A stretch of DNA of 64,000 nucleotides, from positions 1 to 64,000 of the forward strand of contig CALLKX010000018.1 in assembly GCA_938083085.1 (NCBI GenBank), given 5' to 3'. The DNA is from an uncultured bacterium (GTDB taxonomy: Bacteria; Planctomycetota; UBA1135; GCA-002686595). Positions 16,543-28,567 of the stretch are shown here, in pieces (within the stretch, counting starts at the first letter, position 1; the number at the start of each line of letters is the position of its first letter). Below the pieces are notes generated by a model. The model did not search any database. It had not been told where the DNA came from and was given only the letters and a program-made list of their open reading frames with translations. The position numbers and the translations under genes are program-made.

Positions 16543-19464
16543 ATGAAGCGACCCCTCCTCCGCGCCCTCTCCTCACGATCCCTGCAGCGCGCCGCTTCTC
16601 AGCGCCCCGTCCCTCAGCGCACCATCCCTCAGCGCACCATCCCTCGGCGGACCTGGCCTGGAGCCCTCTTCAGGGGGCTGCCCCTCGTGCTCCCCATGGC
16701 GCTTGGCGCCTGCCAGGTCATCGGCGTCGAGGCGCCGCCGGAGCGGAACACCTTCCAGAGCGACTGGGCGGAGCACCCCGACCGCGTCTGGATCGGGCGA
16801 GACCACTGGGCCAACCGGCTCCAGGACTGGCAGCTGGAGTCCGGCGGGGCCGTCTGCCTCGAGGCCCGGCCGCGGTTCGGCATCCGGACGCTCCATCTCC
16901 TGACCCACTGGCTGGAGGCGAGGTCAGAGGGGTCGTTCCGGGCCACGGTACGGATCAGCGCGGACCCGGGCGATCGGGCGCAGAGCGCCGCTGGCTTCCT
17001 GCTGGGAGCGGGCAGCGCCGACGTGGATCACCGGCTCACCTCGCAGGTTCACGGCAGCCCCGCCGAGGACGGCGGATTCCTGCTGCTGGTGAACGGAGAC
17101 GGCGGCCTCTCCGTGATCGACTTCGAGCAGTCGGTGGACGGTGGCGGGCTGTGGTCCATGAAGACCAACCACGGGCTGTCCGCGCTGGCGGCGGTGGAGG
17201 GGGTGCGCTACGAGGGCGAGGGCTTCGCCGGCGGCGGGCCACGACCGGTCGAGCTGGAGGTGACGGGCGCGTCGTTCGATGGTCGCCGCACGGTGACCGC
17301 GGCGGTCCGTGAGACCGCGACGGGGGCGGTCCTCTCGATCGCCACCTGGGACAATGCACCGGAAGGGCTCTTCGACGGCGCGGTGGCGCTCGTCTCGCAC
17401 CTTGGGCCCGCCGGATCGGACCGGGGCTATCGCTTCGAAGACTGGTCCCTGGACGGCGAGCTGGTGCGGGCGGACACGACCCGTGGGTTCGGACCGATCG
17501 CCTTCGTGCACTACGCTCTCGACGAGGTGGGGGGGCCGACCAACGCCCGCCTTGAGTTGACGGCGCAGTCGGTCCCGCTCGGGGCCGCGGACACCCTGGT
17601 GGCGAGCCTCGAGCTCGCGGACGAGGAGGGGGAGTTCATCCAGGTGGCGACCGCGCCCTTCGTCCGGGGGAGCGCGACGTTCCACTTCGCGGTCGACGGG
17701 GTCGACGCAACCCGCGACACACCGTTCCAGGTGCGCTACATCCCTCGCCGTATCGACGCCGCGGGGGAGGCGACGCCGGACCTCGCGGCGGAGGCGGTCT
17801 ACGGGGGCGTGGTGGCCGCTCGGCCCTCCGAGGACGCCATGACCATCGCCGTAGTGAACTGTCAGAAGTCGTTCACCGGCGACCTCCGTTGGAATGAGAG
17901 CGGGCTTTGGTTTCCGCACGCAGAGGTCGCACAGCACGTTGCCGCCCACGAGCCTCACCTGCTCTACTTCGCAGGGGACCAGATCTATGAGGGAGATCTC
18001 ACGCCGGCGATCACGCGGCCGATCGAGGACGCGCTGCTCGACTATCTCCACAAGTGGTACCGCCACGGGTGGTCCTTCGGCGAGCTGACGCGCCGCCTTC
18101 CCTCCGTCGTGGTGCCGGATGACCACGACGTGTATCACGGGAACGTCTGGGGGAACGCCGGGGTGCGAGAGCCGAACCCCGGCGACCTCACCATTCAGGA
18201 TCGCGGGGGCTACAAGATGCCGCCGGAGTTTGTGAACGCCGTCCACCGCACCCAGGTGGAGCACCTGCCGGCGCCGCGCGGCGAGGTGGCCCTCGAGGGT
18301 GGGATCACCACGTACCACACGACCCTGAACTGGGGCGGTGGGAGCTTCGCCGTGCTCGCGGACCGGATGTACAAGTCGCCGCCTTCGGTGGTGGTCCCGG
18401 AGGGCCGCATCCGCAACGGCTGGTCCCTGGATCCAGACTTTGACCCGGCCGCAGAGGCGGACGTGGAGGGGGCGGTCCTGCTCGGGACCTCACAGCTCGG
18501 GATGCTTGAGGAGTGGGGCTCTGCGTGGCCGTCGGGAGCCTGGTTCAAGGCCTGCCTCTCGCAGACCCCCTTCGCCAACGTGGCCACCATCCCCGAGTCC
18601 GCGACCTCCGGCAGCGTGATCCCCTCGCTCAAGGTCCCGGCGCCCGGTGAGTACATCCCCGGGGACAAGCGGGCCGCGGACATGGACTCCAACGGGTGGC
18701 CGCAGTCGGGACGTGACGCCGCCGTGCGGCTGCTCCGCGCGGCGGGCGCCTTTCACCTCACGGGGGACCAGCACCTGGGCTCGACCCTGCGCTACGGAGT
18801 CGATGACTTCGACGACGCGGGGTTCGTGCTCTCGTCCCCGGCGGTGGCCAACACCTGGCCGCGTCGCTGGTTCCCGGACCCGACGCAGCGGGAGGCTGGC
18901 GGCGCCGCGGACCCCGGGGGCCCGGGCTATACCGGGCGCTTCTTCGATGGCTTCGGCAACCGCATGACCGTGCTCGCCGTCGCGAACCCCCGGTCGGAGG
19001 GCGTCGAACCCACGCGCCTCAATGATCGCGCGCCGGGGTACGGGATCGCGAGGGTGGACCGCAGCGCGGCGACCGTTCAGGTGGAGGCGTGGCCGCGTCA
19101 CGTGGACCCGGACCTGGAGGGTGCGCGTCCCTACCCGGGCTGGCCCGTTCGCTTCAAGCTGTCCGAGGCCGACGGCCGGGCTCCCCAGGGCTGGCTGCCC
19201 GAGCTGCGCCTCACCGCTCCCACGGTGCTGCAAGTGGAGCGGGAAGGGGACGACCCCGAGGTCCTCTACACCCGGCTGGTCTCCTCCGGTCCGGTCCGGC
19301 TCCCGGTGTTCGACAGGGGCGCGAGCTATACGGTCAGAGCCGCCCTGCCCGGTCGAGAGGGGGGGGCTTCCTGGCCATGGTCCCGCGCCACCCTGCGCCC
19401 GGCGCCGCCGGGTGAGGGCGTCGTGCTGGAGGTGGATCTGGGGGTCCTGAGCGGCGGGAAGTGA
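16543..19464 (+). CDS. PhoD-like phosphatase/metallophosphoesterase lipoprotein
   Basis: 973 residues with an Arg-rich N-terminus, hydrophobic stretch and lipobox MALGAC (Cys57). Residues 60-310 look like a laminin-G/concanavalin-type beta-sandwich (repeated strands, SGGAVCLEARPRFG, YRFEDWSL). The PhoD-like catalytic domain follows, with NCQKSF, LLYFAGDQIYEG, VVVPDDHDVYHGNVWG and FHLTGDQHLGS holding the Asp/His metal ligands. A C-terminal beta-domain follows. PhoD enzymes hydrolyse phosphodiesters or monoesters outside the cytoplasm. The N-terminal PQRTI repeats arise from a 15-bp tandem duplication at 16611-16650. The long, 56-residue signal region is odd, and a later start is possible. Confidence 0.85.
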   Translation: MKRPLLRALSSRSLQRAASQRPVPQRTIPQRTIPRRTWPGALFRGLPLVLPMALGACQVIGVEAPPERNTFQSDWAEHPDRVWIGRDHWANRLQDWQLESGGAVCLEARPRFGIRTLHLLTHWLEARSEGSFRATVRISADPGDRAQSAAGFLLGAGSADVDHRLTSQVHGSPAEDGGFLLLVNGDGGLSVIDFEQSVDGGGLWSMKTNHGLSALAAVEGVRYEGEGFAGGGPRPVELEVTGASFDGRRTVTAAVRETATGAVLSIATWDNAPEGLFDGAVALVSHLGPAGSDRGYRFEDWSLDGELVRADTTRGFGPIAFVHYALDEVGGPTNARLELTAQSVPLGAADTLVASLELADEEGEFIQVATAPFVRGSATFHFAVDGVDATRDTPFQVRYIPRRIDAAGEATPDLAAEAVYGGVVAARPSEDAMTIAVVNCQKSFTGDLRWNESGLWFPHAEVAQHVAAHEPHLLYFAGDQIYEGDLTPAITRPIEDALLDYLHKWYRHGWSFGELTRRLPSVVVPDDHDVYHGNVWGNAGVREPNPGDLTIQDRGGYKMPPEFVNAVHRTQVEHLPAPRGEVALEGGITTYHTTLNWGGGSFAVLADRMYKSPPSVVVPEGRIRNGWSLDPDFDPAAEADVEGAVLLGTSQLGMLEEWGSAWPSGAWFKACLSQTPFANVATIPESATSGSVIPSLKVPAPGEYIPGDKRAADMDSNGWPQSGRDAAVRLLRAAGAFHLTGDQHLGSTLRYGVDDFDDAGFVLSSPAVANTWPRRWFPDPTQREAGGAADPGGPGYTGRFFDGFGNRMTVLAVANPRSEGVEPTRLNDRAPGYGIARVDRSAATVQVEAWPRHVDPDLEGARPYPGWPVRFKLSEADGRAPQGWLPELRLTAPTVLQVEREGDDPEVLYTRLVSSGPVRLPVFDRGASYTVRAALPGREGGASWPWSRATLRPAPPGEGVVLEVDLGVLSGGK
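16611..16650. repeat. 15-bp tandem repeat in the signal-peptide coding region
   Basis: Two perfect copies of CCCTCAGCGCACCAT (16611-16625 and 16626-16640) and a third partial copy, coding for PQRTI units before the hydrophobic core of the PhoD-like lipoprotein signal. In-frame copy-number change would lengthen or shorten the basic n-region by five residues. Confidence 0.75.
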
Positions 19465-19516
19465 GGCACCAAGGGGCCATGGTCACCAGGGGACGGTGAG
19501 AAGTTTCGCGAAGGGC

Positions 19517-19544
19517 TGGACACCATCGCCCCAGTCGCTACTCT
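19517..19544 (+). promoter_or_regulatory. candidate promoter of tRNA-Asp
   Basis: TGGACA at 19517-19522 (five of six matches to TTGACA) is separated by 16 bases from TACTCT at 19539-19544. This places a start near 19551, seven bases before the tRNA. The -10 match is modest. Confidence 0.4.
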
Positions 19545-19557
19545 TCCGGCCACAAGC

Positions 19558-19634
19558 GGGGATGTAGCTCAATTGGTTAGAGTGCCGGCCTGTCACGCCG
19601 GAGGTTGCGGGTTCAAGTCCCGTCATCCTCGCCA
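19558..19634 (+). tRNA. tRNA-Asp (anticodon GTC)
   Basis: A 77-nt cloverleaf with encoded CCA. The acceptor stem GGGGATG pairs with CATCCTC (one G-U). The D-arm is GCTCAATTGGTTAGAGT, the anticodon stem-loop CCGGC-CTGTCAC-GCCGG with GTC at the centre, and the T-arm GCGGGTTCAAGTCCCGT. Discriminator base G73 fits Asp identity. Confidence 0.97.
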
Positions 19635-19916
19635 TCCCGCCCATCGCCCCTCCAATCCGCGGAGAGGCCCGAGTCCCGCCCCGACCGTCCCATGGACTGC
19701 GGGGCGGCCTTCGTTTGGCCCTCCGGCGGGCCCTCCATCTGGTCCTCCGAGCGGGCGCACCGCTGGTTCCCCGGGCCCGTCGCCCGGCTGAACTTCCTGC
19801 CGGGGACCCTCGCTGGGCGGGCCATGGCGGCGGCGGTCACGCGACCTTGTGTTCACGCTCGCGCCCCGACGCCCAGACGCTCGCATGCAGGGGGGGCGAA
19901 GTCGTATGGTCCGCCC

Positions 19917-21149
19917 ATGGACCAGCGGATCGAAGACCTCCCCCCTCCCACGCTGGTGCAGACGGAGGCGGACCTCAGCCGCCTCCTCGACGCCGTCGAT
20001 GGGGACGACGCCATCGCCGTGGATACGGAGGCGGACTCCTTCTTCAGCTACCGGGACAAGGTCTGCCTCATCCAGGTCACCGCTGGAGGTGAGGACTGGC
20101 TTGTGGACCCCTTCGCCGACCTGGACCTCGGGCGGTTCGCGCCCGTCTTCGAGGACCCGGACACCGTCAAGATCTTCCATGACGCCGAGTACGACGTGCT
20201 CATCCTGGGCCGCGAGTACGGGTTTCGCTTCGAGGCGCTCTTCGATACGCGCGTCGCCGCAGCCGTCCTGGGGAGCCAGACCCCCGGCCTCGCGTCCGTG
20301 CTCGAAGGTGAGTTCGGCGTTCGGCTCGACAAGTCGCAGCAGCGCTCCAACTGGGCCCAGCGTCCGCTGAGCCCCAAGCAGATCGCCTATGCACGGCTCG
20401 ACACGCGCTTCCTGCTCCCCCTCATGGATCGTCAGCGTGCGGCCCTGGAGGAGCGCGGCAGGACGATGATCGTCGATTCGGAGTGTCGACGCCTGGAGAG
20501 CCTCGAGGCGCCGCCGGCCGAGTCCAATCCCGACGACTTCGTCAAGATCAAGGGCGCCCGGACACTGGACCCGGCGGGGGCCAGCGCGCTCCGTGAGCTC
20601 TTCATCATGCGTGACAAGCTCGCGGAGAAGCACGACAGCCCCCCGTTCCGGATCCTCGGGAACAAGTCACTGATCGAGCTCGCAGAGCGCCGGCCGCGAT
20701 CCGAGCGGGAGCTGCTCCGCGTGGAGGGGATCACAAGCCGCGTGTTAACGCGGCTCGGCGATCGACTCCAGCGGGCGCTGGAGCGAGCGGAGCGCAATGG
20801 ACCGATCGAGCGGCTCCCTGCGACGCCGCGCCGTGGGGAGCAGGTCGACCTCGATGAACTCGGCGTTGAGCTCCACGAGCGCCTCAAGCGTTTGCGTCGG
20901 GACGTCTCGACCGAGCGGCAGATCGAGTCGGCTTATCTTCTGCACCGGAGCACTCTCCAGCATCTCGCGGCGGCGGCGCCAGCGGACAGGCAGGCGCTGG
21001 AGGCGCTGGAGCTGCTCGAACCGTGGCAGCTGGAGTGGTTCGCCGACGACATTGTCGAGGTGGTCCGCCGCTTCAAGGACGACGCCTCGAAGGGCGTGAT
21101 TCCGGCCCGCCGGCGTGGGCGGCGGCGGGGCGGCCGCGGTCGCCGCTGA
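19917..21149 (+). CDS. ribonuclease D-like 3'-5' exonuclease with HRDC domain
   Basis: 410 residues from the ATG at 19917; the open frame runs back into the tRNA, which cannot be coding. The DEDDy exonuclease residues are visible: D36 and E38 in VDTEAD, D93 in the FHDAEYDVLIL block, and Y158 and D162 in YARLDTRFL. An HRDC helical domain lies at about 213-295 (ALRELFIMRDKLAEKHDSP, RVEGITSRVLTRLG). The C-terminus is a basic tail (ARRRGRRRGGRGRR). RNase D trims tRNA 3' ends, and it sits between two tRNA genes, although both encode CCA. A second HRDC domain, as in the E. coli enzyme, is degenerate or absent. Confidence 0.92.
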   Translation: MDQRIEDLPPPTLVQTEADLSRLLDAVDGDDAIAVDTEADSFFSYRDKVCLIQVTAGGEDWLVDPFADLDLGRFAPVFEDPDTVKIFHDAEYDVLILGREYGFRFEALFDTRVAAAVLGSQTPGLASVLEGEFGVRLDKSQQRSNWAQRPLSPKQIAYARLDTRFLLPLMDRQRAALEERGRTMIVDSECRRLESLEAPPAESNPDDFVKIKGARTLDPAGASALRELFIMRDKLAEKHDSPPFRILGNKSLIELAERRPRSERELLRVEGITSRVLTRLGDRLQRALERAERNGPIERLPATPRRGEQVDLDELGVELHERLKRLRRDVSTERQIESAYLLHRSTLQHLAAAAPADRQALEALELLEPWQLEWFADDIVEVVRRFKDDASKGVIPARRRGRRRGGRGRR

Positions 21150-21182
21150 GCTCGCTAGAGGGCGGCCCGCCGAACCCTCGCG

Positions 21183-21227
21183 GGGTCTCATCTGGCAAGC
21201 GGCGCCGGGTCTCATCTGGCAAGCGGC
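21183..21227. repeat. 21-bp direct repeat
   Basis: Two identical copies of GGGTCTCATCTGGCAAGCGGC (21183-21203 and 21207-21227) are separated by three bases in the spacer between the RNase D gene and the tRNA-Ala terminator. No open reading frame crosses it convincingly. Confidence 0.8.
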
Positions 21228-21272
21228 CCAGCCGACTCGGAGAGCCGACACGCCCGCAGGGGCCGCAATAAG

Positions 21273-21309
21273 AAGGACCCCGCGATGACAAGTCATCGCG
21301 GGGTCCCTT
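21273..21309 (-). terminator. intrinsic terminator after tRNA-Ala, possibly bidirectional
   Basis: A near-perfect inverted repeat: GGACCCCGCGATGAC (21275-21289) pairs with GTCATCGCGGGGTCC (21292-21306). In the minus direction it is followed by a T-rich stretch (CCTTCTTATT), fitting termination of tRNA-Ala. In the plus direction only CCCTT follows, so it may also weakly stop readthrough from the RNase D gene. Confidence 0.8.
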
Positions 21310-21314
21310 GAACA

Positions 21315-21390
21315 TGGTGGAGACGAGGGGAGTCGAACCCCTGACCTTCGCATTGCGAACGCGACACTCTACCAACTGAGCTACGTCCCC
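21315..21390 (-). tRNA. tRNA-Ala (anticodon CGC)
   Basis: A 76-nt cloverleaf with encoded CCA. The acceptor GGGGACG pairs with CGTCTCC and includes the G3-U70 wobble that defines alanine tRNAs; the discriminator is A73. The anticodon loop is TTCGCAA within TCGCG/TGCGA. The T-arm is AGGGGTTCGACTCCCCT. It reads GCG codons. A TATCAT -10-like element sits 14 bases upstream (21404-21409) without a clear -35. Confidence 0.95.
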
Positions 21391-21540
21391 TTTCGAGCCG
21401 CGGATGATACGGACCAGGGCGATCGACACCAGTCCTCAAATGCCGGTTCTCTACGCCACCGTGCACTTCAACTGGCCGCAGGGGCGATCGTGGACGGACA
21501 GACGCCGACCGCTGGCCCCCGGACGGGCTATTCTCCAGTG

Positions 21541-24500
21541 ATGGGAATGCTCCTTGGAAGGTGGTGGAGGGGGGGCGCGACGACGTCTCTGGTCCTCGCG
21601 ATCGCTGCGTGGCTCACACCTGCTCAGGGGGCACACCCCTGGAGCCAGGCCTCCAGCTCACAGGCGCCCGAGGGGGCCTGGGCGGCGCGGGTGGAGCTTG
21701 GGCTCTCCAACGCCCTCGATCTGAGCACTGCCCGGACCTCGCCCGTGGGCAAGGGACCCGTCGGCCCGACCCTGTCGTTAGCGCCCACCAAGATCGCGAC
21801 GCGGGACCCGATCCAGGGGGCCACGGGCCTCCGGTTCGATGGCCCGCACGTCGTGACGCGCCTGGAGTCGAGCGAGACGCTCATCCCGTTGGAGCGCGTC
21901 GCCAGGGTCTCGGCTGCCACGGGGGAAGGCCGTGATCTGCGGCTGGAGGTCGGTGCCGAGTTCATCGTCGAGCCTGCGGAGGGTGACTTCTGGTGCTACC
22001 TGCGGGTGCTCGACGTCGCCGTCGACCGCGTGCACCTCGAGGTGGCGAGCGCGCCGGGGACCGTCCCGATGTTCCGCCGCTCGCCCGCGGGACTGCGGGT
22101 GAGCTCGACGGGCGGGGCCTTTCGACTCCGCTGGGACCGCTTGAGCGCGGAGACGGACGCCACGTACCGGGTTCGCCGGCGGGTGACGGCCGCGGCCCCC
22201 GCTGTCGAGGCGCGGGACGGAGTGAAGAAGGCCATCTCGCCCCCGTCCGCGGCCGAGGAGTGGGAGACGCTGGCGATCGTCCGGGGGAGCGAGTTCACCG
22301 AGAAGAACGCTCCATGGGGCGAGGTCTTTCACTACGAGGTGGCTCGCTGCGACGGAGACGGCCGCCTCCTCCCGGGGTCCCTCGGTCGTGTGATCCAGAC
22401 CGCGCGCGTGGACACACCCGGCGAGTGGGCGCTAGGTGTAGACACCGGCGGCCGCGTGGACCTCGTCTCCGGACGGATCGTCGGGCCTGACGACCTCGCC
22501 CACATCGAGGTCCACAGCGGAGCCACCGGCTCCTTCGCGCTCAAGCCCGTCGAGGGCGTCCGCTTCGCGCTCGAGCAGAAGGCCTCCCTGTTCCAGGACG
22601 GGAGCTGGTGGCTGATCCCTGGGACGGATCGTCGCCTCGTCCCCGGACGCACCGCGATGGTCGCGCCGGGCGGCGAGCTCCAGTTCCGACTGCCCGATGG
22701 GACCCTCGGCCGCCTGTCGATCGACGCCGAGCGCGGGTCTATCTGTCGGCTGCGTCGGCAGCTCGCGATGAACGGAGATCGCCTCCTGCCTCGCCCGCCC
22801 GGCTCGCCCCCCGAGGTCCAGCGTGGCGGCGCCGGAGAGGTCAAGCTGCTCTTCTCTGACCTCGATCGCCGCACAGGGGTGGATCCCGAACGCGTCATCC
22901 TCGTGGTCGAAAAGGAGGTCCGCTTCGGCCAGGGTGATTGGTCGATCCTCGGGGAGTCGGCGGCAGGGTCCCGGGCCCTGGTCCTCTCGGGGCTCTTCGA
23001 CGGGCCGTCCTCCATCGTCCGCCTTCGCTTCCGGCACCGGCTGCGCTCTGGCGCGCTCTCCCACCCCTCCTTGCCACTGGACCTCCTGCCAGCCGGTTTC
23101 GATGGGGAGCGCCGTGGGGAGCTCCTCGACGCGGCGCTCGTGGGCGTCGACGCCGAGGACTTTCAGCGGCGGCTCGAGTCGCGCGGTGTCCTCCTCGCCC
23201 TGGGAGAGGACGCCAGAGGTCCGCTGATGGAGCTCGCCAGGGGGCCTCGTTCACCCCGCGCGCTGGCAGCTCAGTCCATCCTCGAGGCGATTGAGAGCGC
23301 AGACGGTAGCGGCGCAGGCCTGGTTCGCCGCTTTCGGAGGCGAGCTCTGGAGCTCGCCGTGGAGGCGCCGCGCCTGAGTGAGCTTTCGGACGCGGAGCGC
23401 ACCAAGCTGTTCACCGAGCTGGAGCCGGAGCTGCGGTTCGACGAACCCGGCGAGCGGCTTCATGGGCTCCTCTGCTTCATCGACCGGGCCGAGCGCGGCG
23501 TGCTCCGCGGAGAGGCGGCACCGGGCGACCTTCGAGACGACTGTGAGGTGGCTCGGGTCTGGGCCAGGGCGATCGCTCAGACAGAGCCGGACCCCGGTGC
23601 CCGCAAGGTCGCGGGCTTCGTGGCGACGTTGGGGGTGGTGCCCTCCATGGCGTCCTTCGAGGCGGAGCGGCCGGCGTTCCTGCCGGACGGCGCGGCCCCG
23701 TCCGGCGACAACCCGCTCCCCGGGGCGAGCTGGACGGACCTGCCTGGCGCGGCCGAGGAGTTGGCCTGGCAGCTAGAGAGCCGGCCAGAGCTGGCCGACC
23801 TCGACTTCGGCCCGCCCCTCGCGCAGCTGCTCCACTGGCTCCGGTCCGCGGACGGTGCCGCCGGACGATGGGGGGGCGAGAGTGACGCGCGGCTCTTCGA
23901 CTACGACGCGCGGACGGCGGAGCTATGCCTGCGCCTCGTGGAGCGGGCCCGCGCTGCTGAGGACCCGCGCCCCCTCCTCGAGGCCGCCGCAGGGCTGGTC
24001 GGAGGAGAGGCCATCGAGCTGGCAGCGCGGCGAGAGGTCTCCGATCGTCGCCTGGCTTCGCCCTCCCGGGGGGCGAGCCTCCGGCGCTCGGTCCTGATCG
24101 AGACGCCGAGCCTGGAGCTCCTCGAGGTGGCGCTGGGGGAGGCGGCAGACCGCGCGGCGCGGAGGGGGCCCGGGGAGCCCGTGGAGGGCGTGGACATCCT
24201 GCTCCCGCCCGGGATCTACGAGGACGCCTCCGGGGCGCCCGTCCGGACCCTCGAGATCCTCGCCTCGGGCGTGCGATTGATGCCCTCGGCGCCGGGGGCA
24301 AAGGTGGAGGTGCGTGCCGCGCTGCGGATCCGCGGCGCGAGGGACGTGGTCCTCCAGGACCTCACGCTGATCAGCGCTGCGTCCACGGCCCTCAACGTGC
24401 TGGAGGGTGCCCACCTGGTCCTCCTCCGATCCAAGGTCGCGAGCGCGGGCACGGTGGTCTTCCTCCAGCACAGCGACCTGGAGATGACCGAGTCACGCCT

Positions 24501-24912
24501 CGAGGGCGCCTCCGCCGCGGGGAAGCCACCGCAGTGGGCCATCCGCGAGCTCGGTCGCTGCCGACTCAGTGTCCGTTCGTCCTACCTGAACGCCGGGTCC
24601 ATCTACCTGTCGGATGAGAGCGAGAACTCCATGGACCGGAGCGTGCTCGATGCGGGGGCTCGGACGCTGATCCAGGCGCCTCGGGCGGGGCACCTGGTCG
24701 CCCGGGAGTGCCTGCTCCGCGGCACCAACCTGGGCCTCTACCACGTGGATCGAGGCGTCCTCGCCGGCGTGGCCATCGACGTCCCCCGGGACCCCCTCGG
24801 GCGGCAGCCGGGCGGCCTTCGGGTCGGGCCGAGGTTCTTCCATCTCGTGGGGGAGGGGCAGGTCGTCCCGCCCACGATGCGCCTTGAAGTGGAGCCGCTT
24901 CAGCCCCGTTGA
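21541..24912 (+). CDS. large secreted protein with C-terminal right-handed beta-helix, function unknown
   Basis: 1123 residues from the ATG at 21541, chosen because a signal peptide (RGGATTSLVLAIAAWLTPAQGAHP) starts there; another in-frame start lies 51 bases upstream. The first 350 residues contain beta-rich segments including a fibronectin-III-like YRVRRRVTAA...FHYEVARCDGDGR pattern. The middle (about 520-830) is helical and rich in Arg/Glu, with no motif I recognise. The last 240 residues look like a pectate-lyase-type beta-helix: GVDILLPPGIYEDASG, VVLQDLTLISAAST, LLRSKVASAGTVVFL, SSYLNAGSIYL, ARECLLRGTNLGLY. No catalytic residues can be assigned. It stands alone between tRNA-Ala and aconitase. 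Confidence 0.78.
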   Translation: MGMLLGRWWRGGATTSLVLAIAAWLTPAQGAHPWSQASSSQAPEGAWAARVELGLSNALDLSTARTSPVGKGPVGPTLSLAPTKIATRDPIQGATGLRFDGPHVVTRLESSETLIPLERVARVSAATGEGRDLRLEVGAEFIVEPAEGDFWCYLRVLDVAVDRVHLEVASAPGTVPMFRRSPAGLRVSSTGGAFRLRWDRLSAETDATYRVRRRVTAAAPAVEARDGVKKAISPPSAAEEWETLAIVRGSEFTEKNAPWGEVFHYEVARCDGDGRLLPGSLGRVIQTARVDTPGEWALGVDTGGRVDLVSGRIVGPDDLAHIEVHSGATGSFALKPVEGVRFALEQKASLFQDGSWWLIPGTDRRLVPGRTAMVAPGGELQFRLPDGTLGRLSIDAERGSICRLRRQLAMNGDRLLPRPPGSPPEVQRGGAGEVKLLFSDLDRRTGVDPERVILVVEKEVRFGQGDWSILGESAAGSRALVLSGLFDGPSSIVRLRFRHRLRSGALSHPSLPLDLLPAGFDGERRGELLDAALVGVDAEDFQRRLESRGVLLALGEDARGPLMELARGPRSPRALAAQSILEAIESADGSGAGLVRRFRRRALELAVEAPRLSELSDAERTKLFTELEPELRFDEPGERLHGLLCFIDRAERGVLRGEAAPGDLRDDCEVARVWARAIAQTEPDPGARKVAGFVATLGVVPSMASFEAERPAFLPDGAAPSGDNPLPGASWTDLPGAAEELAWQLESRPELADLDFGPPLAQLLHWLRSADGAAGRWGGESDARLFDYDARTAELCLRLVERARAAEDPRPLLEAAAGLVGGEAIELAARREVSDRRLASPSRGASLRRSVLIETPSLELLEVALGEAADRAARRGPGEPVEGVDILLPPGIYEDASGAPVRTLEILASGVRLMPSAPGAKVEVRAALRIRGARDVVLQDLTLISAASTALNVLEGAHLVLLRSKVASAGTVVFLQHSDLEMTESRLEGASAAGKPPQWAIRELGRCRLSVRSSYLNAGSIYLSDESENSMDRSVLDAGARTLIQAPRAGHLVARECLLRGTNLGLYHVDRGVLAGVAIDVPRDPLGRQPGGLRVGPRFFHLVGEGQVVPPTMRLEVEPLQPR

Positions 24913-25010
24913 GGGCTGCGCGACGCCGGGGGCGCGGCTAGCCTGGGGGCGCCAAGAAATCGGCCGCGGGACCTCGCTCTGCCCCCCCTCGCGCGCCGTC
25001 CTCGACCTCG

Positions 25011-27701
<2,691 letters not shown>

Positions 27702-27758
27702 GCGGGACCGGCCTCGGAGGGTCGGGGGACCAGGGGGCATGGGCGGTGGCGCGCTCGC

Positions 27759-28328
27759 TCACATCCCGTAGTAGAAGCCCGTGCTGAAGGTCGTCGTGGG
27801 GCCGAACTCCACGGGCAAGACGCGCTCGATCGTCACGCTGGCCTCGACTGCCCGGCCGTCCACCTGCACCTCGAACTGGAGGTTGACGCCCGTGAGCAGG
27901 GGCGCCTCGAGGTCGCCATCCATGGGGAAGGGGAAGCGCAGCAGGATGGCCTCTGATCCGCCAGGCGCGACTTCCAGGCTGCCCGGCCGTTCGGGACGTG
28001 CGTCACCAAAGCGGGCCAGGTCAGAGCCCAGCAAGACGCAGGTCGCGGGGTCGATGGTCAGGGCGGCGGTGCCCTTGTTCTCCATGCGCAGCCTCACCAG
28101 TAGCTCGGGGTACCCCTTGGACGCGCGGCCGACCCTCTCGGCCCCGGGGATGCCGACGAGGACCCGCGCCAGGATGGGGTCGTCCGGGCTCTCCTGGACG
28201 AGGATCTCGAGGGGGCTCGGGGAAAAGCGAAACGGAATGCTGGTGGACCGGCAGCCGAGAAGTGACGCCACGAAGACCAGGAGCGCGAGGGTGGAGGTCA
28301 GCTGGCGGGGTGCGGGGGAATGACTCAT
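27759..28328 (-). CDS. small lipoprotein of unknown function
   Basis: 189 residues from the ATG at 28328, which opens a classical lipoprotein signal (TSTLALLVFVASLLGC, Cys26). The mature part is a single beta-sandwich-like domain (LLVRLRMENKGTAALTIDPATCVLLG), reminiscent of LEA14/WHy-type or DUF4352-like folds, and ends FSTGFYYGM. No catalytic motif. It converges with acnA and has no operon partner. The family is not recognised with confidence. Confidence 0.7.
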   Translation of the reverse strand: MSHSPAPRQLTSTLALLVFVASLLGCRSTSIPFRFSPSPLEILVQESPDDPILARVLVGIPGAERVGRASKGYPELLVRLRMENKGTAALTIDPATCVLLGSDLARFGDARPERPGSLEVAPGGSEAILLRFPFPMDGDLEAPLLTGVNLQFEVQVDGRAVEASVTIERVLPVEFGPTTTFSTGFYYGM

Positions 28329-28567
28329 TGATGGACCAAGATAGGGGCGCAGGGGCATTGAGTCGCCCCCCCAGGGCTGCCAGGGACATCTTCTAAGCTC
28401 GCCTCCTCGTCGACGGCGAGCTCTGGTGGACCCGCCGGAGCCCTCGCGGAGCGGCGGAGCGCCGCCGGGTGCTTTGGAGAATCTGCAGGTTGGCTGCCGC
28501 TAGGGTCTTAGGGCGCGGGCCTGATCTGGCCGAATACCTCCTGCAGGGGGCGGAATGCCCTCCGGCC

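Noticed and set aside
19558..21390. tRNA-bounded genomic island between tRNA-Asp and tRNA-Ala
   Set aside because: The interval holds only an RNase D gene, with no integrase, attachment-site duplication of a tRNA end, or change in composition.
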